This document shows positions 34,601 to 43,768 of a stretch of DNA of 64,000 nucleotides, in pieces (position 1 is the first letter of the stretch; each line of letters begins with the position of its first letter). The translations under genes and the position numbers were made by a program. The stretch is from NCBI GenBank assembly GCA_033964015.1, contig JAWWUD010000056.1:744001-808000 (forward strand), read 5' to 3'. The stretch comes from Scolanthus callimorphus (Eukaryota; Cnidaria; Anthozoa; Actiniaria; Edwardsiidae). The notes beneath the pieces were generated by a model. The model was given only the letters and a program-made list of their open reading frames with translations, was not told the origin of the DNA and did no database searches.

Positions 34601-37600
34601 CAGGGAGCCCATCAACAGGAGTCTCCATCACCTATTGGTGGGCGTCCGAAGCTCAGGGAGCCCATCAACAGGAGCCTCCATTAACTATTGGTGGGCATCC
34701 GAAGCACAGGGAGCCCATCAATAGGAGTCTCCATTAACTATTGGTGGGCATCCGAAGCACAGGGAGCCCATCAATAGGAGTCTCCATTAACTAGTGGTGG
34801 GCATCCGAAGCACAGGGAGCCCATCAACAGGAGTCTCCACACCTATTGGTGGGCATCCGAAGCACAGAAGTAGATGAATCTATTTTTAGATTGTAGATTT
34901 TTTAATCCCGCGAGAATTCCTTTCTTTTCTTTTAGTTGAGGAGAGCAAGAGTGAGTAATTTTGATAAGGGAACGGTCGAGCCAGCAGACTACAGAATAAG
35001 CAAAAAGTAAGTGATAAAGGAAAGTGATAACACATCGTGGTATCTTGAGGAGGGGATGGGGACAGCGGTGGATTCCCCGGGGGACTCCCGTTCTAGCAAA
35101 TCAAGCAAATCACACTTGTTGGTAGCCTGAATTTCAGACGTATTTTCCCTCGTAAAAAATATGAGAGAAAATTACGAGGGAAAGTACCAAGTACGTCTTG
35201 TTAGTACCTTTTAGGGGTCAAAATTAACTAAGCGACGCCATGTTTGCTACCTATTAGGGGTAAAAATCGAATATTACTGACGAGCACCCCCACCTGGGAA
35301 TGGTTCTTACCCCAAGGTAAACCCCGAAAATGTTAGAGTCGCCATCGCACTGATCGCGTTGAACCCATTATTCTCACCCTAAAAGTATATTATTTTTCCG
35401 TTTAAATTTTAAAATGTGATTAATAATTTTCCAGCCGCAAAGACTCGTGACTTGCGTGTTGGTCTTCCGTGCAATAGACCTCTTTACCTTGGGCGTAATG
35501 TTGCCCCATTTCAGATCACGTGGCATTCCCATGAGTATTCTTTCTTTGTTTTTCTGCCACGCACCGAAGGATATATGAATATTAAAGAAACCCAAACAAA
35601 GAAATATTATTCAAATGAATGCCACGTGATCTGAAATGGGACAACATTACGCCCAAGGTAAAGAGGTCTATTTCGCGGTTTTTCACTACTTGTACTTGTT
35701 TGTTTGTTTATTTGTTTCTTTTTGTTTGTTTCTATTAGTGCTTGGCTAAGGGAGGTTGACAGCGACTTAGTTCGTCGCATCAACAAACGCGTTAGCTTCC
35801 TGACAGGACTAAGCACGAAGTCTAGCGAGTACTTGCAGGTGAACCAACAGATGTTATTTCAGATTTTCTTTCCACTATTTGGCCGCGTTTCTGGCTAAGT
35901 CGTCTAGACTGCCTTAGCCCGCCTCAGACGGCTTAGGACGTCTGTATTAAAACTGTCCCGATTCAGTGGCGTTGCCAAAGTCTTAGTGTAGTGTAGTCAA
36001 AAACATTTAGGCAATCTTTTTATGCCTTGTGCCAGAGTCGCGCTGTTCCAATCCAAAACAATAGAACGTTTTTGATTATAAAGTATAATGAAGCGGCATC
36101 CCGCATTGTTTTACTTTCACAGATCAATAATTATGGAATAGGAGGGCATTACGAACCACACTATGACCACTCTCTTGTAAGTATAATAGTATAAGATGGG
36201 AAATTTGAAAAAAGTGGAGCACATAGCGCCGGAATCCTATACTACTACTCGATTGACTTAATCTGGTGTTGTAAAGAAGCTTTGCTTAGGCGATCGAACA
36301 TTCGTCATGACGTGTCATAGTGAAATAGGTTTGTTTACATGAGCAAGATAGCTGAAACTTGGTTCAAATAAAAGTACCATTCGAGATGTGAGTCCTGATA
36401 TTCTAGCGTACAACTTTGCTTTACATCATGAATGGCATTTTCATTATGTTATGGTCATTTCCCTAAATGCTGCTGTCTCCTCTGGCGACCATGATTCATA
36501 GCGCAAAAACAATAGAGTGTTTTTGATATGACGTCATAGTGAAATAGGGCAATTATTTTAAATAAAGAACAATGTTGACACTTCGCTTATATAAGCACCA
36601 GACATAGTCAACCGGCATGCTTTGTGGTCGTAGATCGGGTAACAGTTTTTGCCTCAACTGAAGATTTTCTTTTCATCAGATCGCAAACAACAGTCCGTCA
36701 GAAAGAGATTTCACAGCTGAGGCAAAACTTTAAACAAGAGGGTTAAGTTTACATATCTGAAAACTCCGCCCATGACCGGCAAAGGATGACCGTTGAAGAT
36801 TGGCCAAAAACGCCAAGGAAGTGTAGCTATGACACTGTAAACTGAACTTGAAAATGTTTACAAGGCAAAGGGTGTCTGGAATGTACAGTGTTTATGTAGT
36901 GGACTCCTGAGAAGACTTAGCCTGCTTGCAGGCAGTACTGGGTGTTTTTATCAACTTCGTAACTCAGGGTCTTCTGGGTAATTTTCAATATGGCGGGTCG
37001 CTGTTGGCCCCGTCCGCTTCTTTGTCGACCCGGGACCGCGCGCCTCTCAAAATCCAAGATGGCACCCGATCAGCGAACGGACCGGGTTTTCCGCGATAAA
37101 ATCTGCAAGCAGGCTAGAGCGACTCACATTTCTTTGTTTCAGGACATGGAGACTTCCCATATGGCTGGTTTTGGACAAGGCAACAGAATAGCTACATTTA
37201 TGTTTTACGTGAGTACTTCGATTTTCATAATTCAATGAAATTTCACTTCAAGCGCCAACCGCTAAATCGCTTCCATCAACACAGCAGATTTCTCATGACT
37301 GTAGTGAAACCAATCGCAAAGTGATTACAACAATTCTGAATAAAACCTTTAGGAGTCATTACAAAGTAATTACTAATTACTCACGACAGTCATCTGAAAT
37401 CCGCTCTATCAAACTTTTGAATAAAGATCTCGGCAAGGCAAGTCTCTGAAAAGTTTCACTTGATATTACCTGCTGCGGTGGGACTCCTCCCAAAAATGTG
37501 TGGGAATACATGATTGTCCGGAGGAACTACCATCTTGTACTTGAGTGAATCTTTATACCATTAAGGGGCCAGGAGGATCGTCCCCGTATGAGGTAGTCCC

Positions 37601-40600
37601 CACTGTGTTAAATGTTGATTAGACAATTTAAAATCACCTTTGCCTTGACCGGAGACAAAGGACAGCTGCAGGAGAGACTATCGTCATTTTCTGAACGTTT
37701 TTTCTCTTTAGTTATCCGAAGTAGAGGCAGGAGGTTCAACAGTTTTTATCAACGCGGGAGTCAAAGCGACCCCACTAAAGGTACTGATCCCATCGAATTT
37801 TAGCGACTAGCTGGACTAGAGTGCTATTATCCCGTGAAAGTATATTTGCGTGAAAGTATATTTGGGTACGAAGTTGATAAAAACACCCTATATTTGCTAT
37901 AAGTAATTATTAGATGAAGTTTTTGTTATATCAAGAATAAAAAATGTCGAGACAAGTGGAATTCCACTTGGCGAGACATTGTTTATTCTGGATATCTCAA
38001 TAATTGTTTTAGACTGCTAGCAGCCCCAATTTTGGTGCGTCCCCAGAGAAGCGCGCGAACCTGGCGTTCGTCGGGAGCTCTTCGCTCTTCTCTGAAGTTC
38101 GTCGGGGGTTCGCGCGCTTCTATGAGGACGCGCTTAACAGTCAACTTTTTAATTAAATAGGGAAAACATTCATTGCTCTAGTACCATGATGCATCGCGCG
38201 CGTAGAAACAAAAATCAGCAAACTGATTCTTGAAGATCCTCAAAGTGCGTGATTCCTTAAGTAAAGCGCGCGCTCTTAGCCAATCAGAATCGAGATAGCG
38301 AATACAATGTATAATAACAGAATATAGAGCAGATTTCAGATGACCGTCTTGAAAGTAAACGCAATTGTGTAATACTAGCCAATCAGAAACAAGAGTAATT
38401 ACAACATACTGTTGAATGGTTTCCAACCCAATCAATCAGGAGCCGAATTAATTGGCTAGTAATTCTTTGCTTGTAATTAGTTCGCAATTTGATTGGTTGA
38501 TAGAAATAAGCAGCCAATGAGAAAGCAAACAAATCGCTCTATCAGGAGCCCATAACCTAGGAGCGTCCATCTAGTGGTAGGAAGGTGTAACAGCGAATTG
38601 GAAAATGAAGCAGGTCTGAAGTTATTTTGAGAAGAGTAGATTTGATGCTTTAATTAACTCCTCTAAACAAAGCATGCGCTACCTGCATCCTAATTAGCTG
38701 AGCGAATGCGTGACGAAAGCTTTGTGGAAAATTTGAAACCCATTTTCCAATGCGTTATGGCTGGGCGCATCGTGACGTCACGAAATCTTCAACTTTTGAT
38801 ACAGGCGTCCAAGTTAAAATCTATACATACCACGGAAAAGATCATATTGACATTAGTCAGAAAACCAATTTTGAGCAATAAAAGTTGAAGTCCGGCGACG
38901 CGCTACGTCAAAAATCAAACGTTTTTATAAAAACGTAAATATAATTCTAATATGTTTAATTAATAAGCGAGCTAAAATCTAAACCTCCCAAATAAGCAAT
39001 AATCCCAAGTTTCAGGGCAATCCGTTAAAAGGGACCGAAGTTATAGATATTTCTAAGATTTTGCCCCATACAAACCGCTTGTTTACGTTTGTTTGCAAGG
39101 CTGAATCTTCGCGAGTTTGTAACCGATCGGTCTCAAACTTGGCAGTTTTACTAATTTCAGCACGCTCTTTCCACTTGGCAAATTTGAGCTAAGTCGTTGA
39201 TAAAATTTTCGAATTTATAATTCGACCGAAAATGCGCCCACCTATTACACTGCGATAGCATAGGGGATGGACGCTCCTAGATAATGGACTCCTGAATATA
39301 ACCCTTTTCACGTCAACAATTAAGACAAACAAATAGACTCAAAAAGTTGACAAATAAGACTTGATTTTAATTCCAGGGTGGAGCGATATTCTGGTATAAT
39401 TTGAAGAAATCAGGAGAAAGCGACGATGACTCGTTACACGCCGGATGTCCCGTGTTGCTTGGAAACAAATGGGGTAAGTAACGGGATTTGATGGGGTAGG
39501 TAACGAGATTTAATTGGGTAGGTAATGGGATTTAATGGGGTAGGTAACGAGATTTAATTGGGTAGGTAATGGGATTTAATGGGGTAGGTAACGGGATTTA
39601 ATGGGGTAGGTAACGAGATTTAATGAGGTACGTAACGAGATTTAATGGGTAGGTAACGAGATTTAATGGGGTAAGTAACTGGATTTAATGGGGTAGGTAA
39701 CGAGATTTAATTGGGTAGGTAATGGGATTTAATGGGGTAGGTAACGAGATTTAATTGGGTAGGTAATGGGATTTAATGGGGTAGGTAACGAGATTTAATT
39801 GGGTAGGTAATGGGATTTAATGGGGTAGGTAACGGGATTTAATGGGGTAGGTAACGAGATTTAATGAGGTACGTAACGAGATTTAATGGGGTAGGTAACG
39901 AGATTTAATGGGGTAAGTAACGGGATTTAATGGGTAGGTAACGAGATTTAATTGGGTAGGTAATGGGATTTAATGGGGTAGGTAACGGGATTTAATGGGT
40001 AGGTAACGAGATTTAATGGGGTACGTAACGAGATTTAATGGGGTAGGTAACGAGATTTAATGGGTAGGTAACGAGATTAAATGGGGTAAGTAACGAGATT
40101 TAATGGGGTAGGTAACGGAATTTAATGGGGTAGGTAACGAGATTTAATGGGGTAGGTAACGGTATTTAATGGGGTAAATAACGGGATTTAATGGGGTAGG
40201 TAACGAGATTTAATGGGGTAGGTAATGGGATTTAATGGGTTAAGTAACGAGATTTAATGGGGTAGGTAACGGAATTTAATGGGGTAGGTAACGAGATTTA
40301 ATGGGGTAGGTAACGGGATTTAATGGGGTAAATAACGGGATTTAATGGCGTAGGTAACGAGATTTAATGGGGTAGGTAATGGGATTTAATGGGGTAGGTA
40401 ACGAGATTTAATGGGGTAGGTAACGGGATTTAATGGGGTAGGTAACGGGATTTAATGGGGTAAATAACGGGATTTAATGAGGTAGGTAACGAGATTTAAT
40501 GGGGTAAGTACGGGATTTAATGGGGTAGGTAACGATATTTAATGGGGTAGGTAACTAACGAGCTTTAATGGGGTAGGTAACGAGATTTATTGAGGTAGGT

Positions 40601-41837
40601 AACGAGACTTAATGGGGTAGGTAACGAGATTTAATGGGGTAGGTAACGAGATTTAATGGGGTAGGTAACGGGATTTAATGGGGTAGGTAACGAGATTTAA
40701 TGGGGTAGGTAACGGAATTTAATGGGGTAGGTAACGGGATTTAATGAAGTAGGTAACGGGATTTCATGAAGTAGGTAACGAGATTTAATGAGGTAGGTAA
40801 CGAGATTTAATGGGGTGAGTAACGAGATTTAATGGGGTAGGTAACGGGATTTAATGGGGTTAGTAACGAGATTTAATGAGGTAGGTAACGGGATTTAATG
40901 GGGTAGGTAACGGGATTTAATGGGGTAAATAACGGGATTTAATGAGGTAGGTAACGAGATTTAATGGGGTAGGTAACGGGATTTAATGGGGTAGGTAACG
41001 GGATTTAATGAGGTAGGTAACGAGATTTAATGAGGTAGGTAACGAGATTTAATGAGGTAGGTAACGAGTTTTAATGGGGTAGGTAACGGGATTTAATGAG
41101 GTAGGTAACGAGATTTAATGAGGTAGGTAACGAGATTTAATGAGGTAGGTAACGAGATTTAATGGGGTAGGTAACGAGATTTAATGGGGTAGGTAACGAG
41201 ATTTAATGGGTAGGTAACGAGATTTATTGAGGTAGGTAACGAGACTTAATGGGGTAGGTAACGAGACTTAATGGGGTAGGTAACGAGATTTAATGGGTAG
41301 GTAACGAGATTTAATGAGGTAGGTAACGAGATTTAATAGGGTAAGTAAAGGGAATTAGTTGGCTTGGAAGCGAGATTTAATTGGTAGGTAACGAGATTTA
41401 TAGTGGGGTAAGTAAAGGGATTTCATGGGTAGTTAACAGGATTTAATGGGGTAAGTAATGCAAAATAACTATCATTTTTATTGTATTATAGCTTTTTACG
41501 GTGAAGAGCCACTTTTTATAATTACGGAATAAAGTCATTATTATTATTATTGAATGGTATACTAATGTCTTATTTAATGGTAACTTATGTCAGACACAGA
41601 CAGTCAAAAGGCAGGCGGGCAGACAGACAGAATTAGAGACGGAGGCAAACGGAGAGACACGGAGGTGGACGCACTAGACAGACGGACGGCAGACACCCGG
41701 CCTTATGTTTAATTTCAGTTAATTATTAAACAAAATCCCTGGATGTGTTATTTTATTATTTTTCAGTTGCAAACAAATGGCTCCATGAATATGGAAATGA
41801 GTTCAACAGAAGATGTGGGCTTACGCCGGATGAGTAA
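28608..41837 (+). CDS. P4HA: Prolyl 4-hydroxylase subunit alpha, complete 11-exon gene
   Basis: Collagen prolyl 4-hydroxylase alpha subunit, a 2-oxoglutarate/iron dioxygenase that works in the ER lumen with protein disulfide isomerase. Exons read by eye: 28608-28932, 32795-33144, 33778-33829, 33907-34238, 34936-35006, 35739-35838, 36123-36176, 37143-37208, 37712-37780, 39377-39473, 41767-41837. They sum to 1587 nt (528 residues), the usual family length, and all introns are GT-AG. Exon 1 gives a signal peptide (MFFLTCILLCYPWLITA) and the N-terminal dimerisation region. Exons 2-3 give the TPR-like peptide-substrate domain (LDNFHIGRKAYENGEIELSK). Exon 4 holds ELCRL and C.YFN. Exons 5-11 give the catalytic fold: GGHYEPHYD supplies His and Asp to iron, LHAGCPVLLGNKW supplies the second His and the Lys for 2-oxoglutarate, and NEFNRRCG ends the protein. 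Introns hold many MITEs and two minisatellites. Confidence 0.93.
30383..30570. mobile_element. MITE, CTCGTACCCAGAGC family, copy in P4HA-1 intron 1
   Basis: The ends are ATTCTCAAACCCAGGCTC and GAGCTCTGGGTACGAGAAT, with GACGCATGCGCGAG and CCTGCGAGCAGACGAGC inside. It belongs with 33174-33394 and 46669-46887. Target duplication is not clear at this copy. Confidence 0.65.
30769..30845. repeat. ATT/GTT trinucleotide microsatellite
   Basis: About 77 bp of TTA/TTG repeats in intron 1 of P4HA-1. Frames across it give Ile/Val runs that are not protein-coding. Confidence 0.85.
31302..31350. repeat. G-tract
   Basis: An interrupted run of about 35 G bases in intron 1 of P4HA-1, of uncertain true length because homopolymers assemble poorly. 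Confidence 0.7.
31506..31798. mobile_element. Two adjoining foldback arms in P4HA-1 intron 1
   Basis: ACAATTAGACCTCG pairs with CGAGAGGTCTAATTGT over 31506-31611. TTAGTATAAACCAACTA then pairs with TAGTTGGTTTATACTAA at 31611-31798. The two palindromes share a border, which suggests one element nested beside or inside another. Confidence 0.5.
31923..32062. mobile_element. Foldback element in P4HA-1 intron 1
   Basis: The arms TTACACGGT, GAAGATATGAGTTTTATTTTC and CAATATTTTAC are mirrored by GTAAAATATTG, AAAATAAAACTCATATCTTC and ACCGTGTAA. The centre is GAATGAGCGCAGCGAATGAG. Confidence 0.6.
33174..33394. mobile_element. MITE, CTCGTACCCAGAGC family, with 9-bp target duplication
   Basis: The ends CATTCTCGTACCCAGATCTC and GAGCTCTGGGTACGAGAAAA are flanked by GGGAAGTTC on both sides (33165-33173 and 33395-33403). 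Its left border lies 30 bp after exon 2 of P4HA-1, so it landed almost at a splice donor without touching it. A 9-bp duplication is typical of the Mutator superfamily. Confidence 0.75.
34447..34868. repeat. 53-bp minisatellite in P4HA-1 intron 4
   Basis: About eight units carry GGGAGCCCATCAA, AGGAGTCTCCA, CTATTGGTGGGC and ATCCGAAGCACA. The array ends 67 bp before exon 5, the exon that is multiplied in P4HA-2. Frames through it are artefacts. Confidence 0.8.
34936..35006 (+). CDS. P4HA: P4HA-1 exon 5, single 71-nt exon at the alternative-exon position
   Basis: It encodes LRRARVSNF...ADYRISK between TTTTCTTTTAG and GTAAGT. At 71 nt it cannot be skipped or doubled without shifting the frame. 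Human P4HA1 has two mutually exclusive 71-bp versions at this position and P4HA-2 here has four copies. Only one copy is seen in P4HA-1. Confidence 0.88.
35473..35672. mobile_element. MITE, ATAGACCTCTTT family, copy 2
   Basis: Long, nearly perfect inverted ends: AATAGACCTCTTTACCTTGG, GCGTAATGTTG and ATTTCAGATCACGTGGCATT on the left, mirrored exactly on the right. The arms reach about 55 bases. It lies 67 bp before exon 6 of P4HA-1. The strong arms suggest recent insertion. Confidence 0.75.
36940..37888. repeat. Perfect 22-bp inverted repeat bracketing P4HA-1 exons 8 and 9
   Basis: The segment 36940-36961 (starting GGGTGTTTTTATCAAC) reappears exactly inverted at 37867-37888. Exons 8 (37143-37208) and 9 (37712-37780) lie between the two copies. 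They may be ends of two different elements or of one that straddles the exons. Confidence 0.6.
37283..37409. mobile_element. MITE, TAGAGCGGATTTCA family, short copy
   Basis: It runs from GCAGATTTCTCATGACTGTAG to CGACAGTCATCTGAAATCCG followed by CTCTA, with a shortened centre. It lies in intron 8 of P4HA-1. Confidence 0.55.
37930..38134. mobile_element. Two adjacent foldbacks in P4HA-1 intron 9
   Basis: GATATC-type arms surround AATGTCGAGACAAGTGGAAT and ATTCCACTTGGCGAGACATT at about 37930-38010. GCGTCCCCAGAGAAGCGCGC is opposed by GCGCGCTTCTATGAGGACGC at about 38034-38134. Confidence 0.5.
38325..38541. mobile_element. MITE, TAGAGCGGATTTCA family, right end shortened
   Basis: It starts TAGAGCAGATTTCAGATGAC and ends AAATCGCTCTA with part of the right arm missing. 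It is followed immediately by the element at 38542, which may have arrived at its edge. Confidence 0.55.
38542..39294. mobile_element. 750-bp element with TCAGGAG...CTCCTGA ends
   Basis: The terminal inverted repeats of about 30 bases contain TCAGGAG, CCTAGGAGCGTCCATC and, on the right, GATGGACGCTCCTAG and CTCCTGA. The interior is AT-rich with only a short frame. It is non-autonomous and lies in intron 9 of P4HA-1. Confidence 0.6.
39470..41460. repeat. 22-bp minisatellite made of splice-donor-like units
   Basis: About 90 head-to-tail units, mostly 22 and sometimes 21 bases, of the form GGGGTAGGTAACGAG followed by ATTTAAT, with GTAAGT, AACGGG and AATGGG variants. The first unit overlaps the end of exon 10 of P4HA-1: exon ...AAATGGG, then GTAAGTAACGGG. 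Each unit therefore repeats the TGGG|GTAAGT or TGGG|GTAGGT context of the real 5' splice site at 39473/39474. The array fills most of the last intron. Confidence 0.93.
41585..41695. repeat. CAGA/GACG-rich low-complexity tract
   Basis: Reiterated CAGACA, GACGGA and GAGACGGAGG in the last intron of P4HA-1, shortly before exon 11. It is a purine-rich simple sequence. Confidence 0.5.
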
Positions 41838-41989
41838 CACAGGGACTGGTTCTATTCTGGTCTACGCGCGGAATATCAGCCACTCGCTACCCGTTAATGT
41901 CACTCTTCCACTTGTGAGCGGGTATGACATCGCATGGATTTCACAGCCCTCTTCCAAGCACCCGATTCACTGTCAAGTCAGCTGACAGG

Positions 41990-42220
41990 TCAGACACCCT
42001 TGAGGTCTTCAGTGACTACCTCAGACCACGTTTTCCTTGGCCTGCCTCTTCGTTTGCGACCCTCGACTTCAAAGTTCCTGATGGAGAAGATTGAACTTGA
42101 TGCTCTCTCCATGTGGCCAAACCACCAAAACTGTGTACGACGAAGGGCTGTCAATCTCGAGCTTATCACAAATGACTCATAGGCTGGTGTCATCATCAGC
42201 TTTTCAGGCCACACATCCAC
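41990..42220 (-). pseudogene. LINE-type reverse transcriptase C-terminal remnant
   Basis: The minus-strand frame reads RRTQFWWFGHMERASSS and then GRKRRGRPRKTW.EVV.EDL. From family knowledge this is the RLRWFGHV.RM...RGRP.KTW motif that ends many non-LTR retrotransposon ORF2 proteins. There is no ATG and no reverse transcriptase core, so it is a short dead fragment, 150 bp after the P4HA-1 stop codon and perhaps in its 3' UTR. Confidence 0.7.
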
Positions 42221-42340
42221 CTAATTCAAAAAAGGTTGCTTTGGTCTTTCAATTATAGCGCGTAACAATGGAATGCTTTGCTTCAGTGACCACGAAACAG
42301 AGGCGTCCAATGACCAAAGCAACCTTTTCTGAATTAGGTG
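42218..42340. mobile_element. Foldback element with CACCTAATTC...GAATTAGGTG ends
   Basis: Arms CACCTAATTC(A/G)AAAAAGGTTG and CAACCTTTTCTGAATTAGGTG, each extended by a TTGGTC/GACCAA piece. It lies between the two convergent P4HA genes. Confidence 0.65.
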
Positions 42341-43009
42341 TATACCAGTAAACAACAACCAGGACTCGAAAGATATAAAATTTATTAAAACTCTGCATCA
42401 ATATTTTTAATATTTATTTACGGGATACAATTTCAGTGAATTATTAATCTGATCTAAAAATATGATATTATGAAAATATTTTTTTAGAAATTTGAATATA
42501 TATGAATAGGTTAACATTCTATTCTAATTGTAGCTACGTTAGATTTCTTGGGTAACTTATTATAAATGACCTCCGCACGAAATTCATCATTGTGACTTGT
42601 GAATTCTTATGACTTGTGAATTCTTGAATGTTTATTGTTATCGAAACAAACGAATCGGACATGGATTTTGATAGCGTTTCTGCCACCGTGAGCTAGTGGG
42701 ACGCCGCCCCACCGACCACCCTCCCCTAGCCATTAACTGATACTAGGCTGTTCGGTCCAACTTTCTCCATGTGGGTTTTGGAATTTCGTATCGCTGTCAG
42801 TTACGATGAATTTCATGGGGTTTTGATTGTTCTGCGCATGCGCGTGTAGTGCATATTTTCCAGGGCTGGAAAATAACTGATCGCCTGAACGTAACTTTCG
42901 GTCGCCAGCTGGCGCTTAAAATCCAATTTTTAGTCGCCTAGCCTTAATTTGCTGCCGCTTTTATTTTACCACATTGTGTCGGCCACTGAGGAGGACGTAG
43001 TATCGAAAG

Positions 43010-43228
43010 CAACCTCGTACCCAGAGCCCGTCATCTTTTGGCCAGCGGCAAGATTCAGGGCCCTGGGGGAATCCGATTTGTGAGCATGCGTGGTAGGTCA
43101 AAGACGTAACGAACTTTCATACAACAATCAAACCGGAAACCCAGAATCTGGGTTTTAAAAAAATCGATTCCCCCAGAGCCCTGAATCTTGCCGCTGGCCA
43201 AAGATGACGGGCTCTGGGTACGAGATTG
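43010..43228. mobile_element. Palindromic MITE, CTCGTACCCAGAGC ends, 9-bp target duplication
   Basis: The ends CAACCTCGTACCCAGAGC and GCTCTGGGTACGAGATTG are flanked by TATCGAAAG on both sides (43001-43009 and 43229-43237). The interior is a long palindrome (GGCCAGCGGCAAGATTCAGG opposed by CCTGAATCTTGCCGCTGGCC) unlike the other members, so only the ends are shared. Confidence 0.75.
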
Positions 43229-43377
43229 TATCGAAAGGCCTTTGGCTGTTTCCAATAAACTAATAACGTGGAGCTGTATGGCGGTGTTTCTATTTGTCTA
43301 TTTACTAGTTTATTTGTGGTCGCCCAGGCGACCATCTGGTCGAAATTTCCAGCCTTGGATTCCTAAAATTATTGCAT

Positions 43378-43632
43378 TAGAGCGGTTTTCACATGACTGT
43401 CGTGAAAACAATTGCAATTGAGCATCACTAGCCAATCAGAATCGAGAGAAATCACGACTTGCTCCTAAATGGCTTTTTTCTTAGCCAATCACAAGCCGAA
43501 CCAATTACTAAGTAGTTACGCAATTGTTTTTACTACAGAATTTGATTGGCTGAGAAAAACGAGCAGCCAAGGAGAACGTAAAGCAATCGCAATTACATAA
43601 CAAGTCTTGACAGTCATGTGAAATCCGCTCTA
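43378..43632. mobile_element. MITE, TAGAGCGGATTTCA family, full-length variant
   Basis: It runs from TAGAGCGGTTTTCACATGAC to GTCATGTGAAATCCGCTCTA with CAAT-type palindromes inside (GCCAATCAGAATCGAGAG, GATTGGCTGAGAAAAACGAG). It lies 137 bp beyond the stop codon of P4HA-2, so it may be in its 3' UTR or just past it. Confidence 0.7.
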
Positions 43633-43768
43633 TAACTACACCGAAGTTTACCGTGTTTCGTAACTAATGCCATCGCATTTCTACCAATATTATGTTGATA
43701 CCATTAGTGTGTTATTTTTTCTGTTAATGTATTAAATTATAATCTAAAACTCTATGCTGTATATTTAT

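Noticed and set aside
39470..41460. Possible CRISPR-like array
   Set aside because: The units are directly abutting 21-22-mers without spacers, in an intron of an animal gene. It is a minisatellite.
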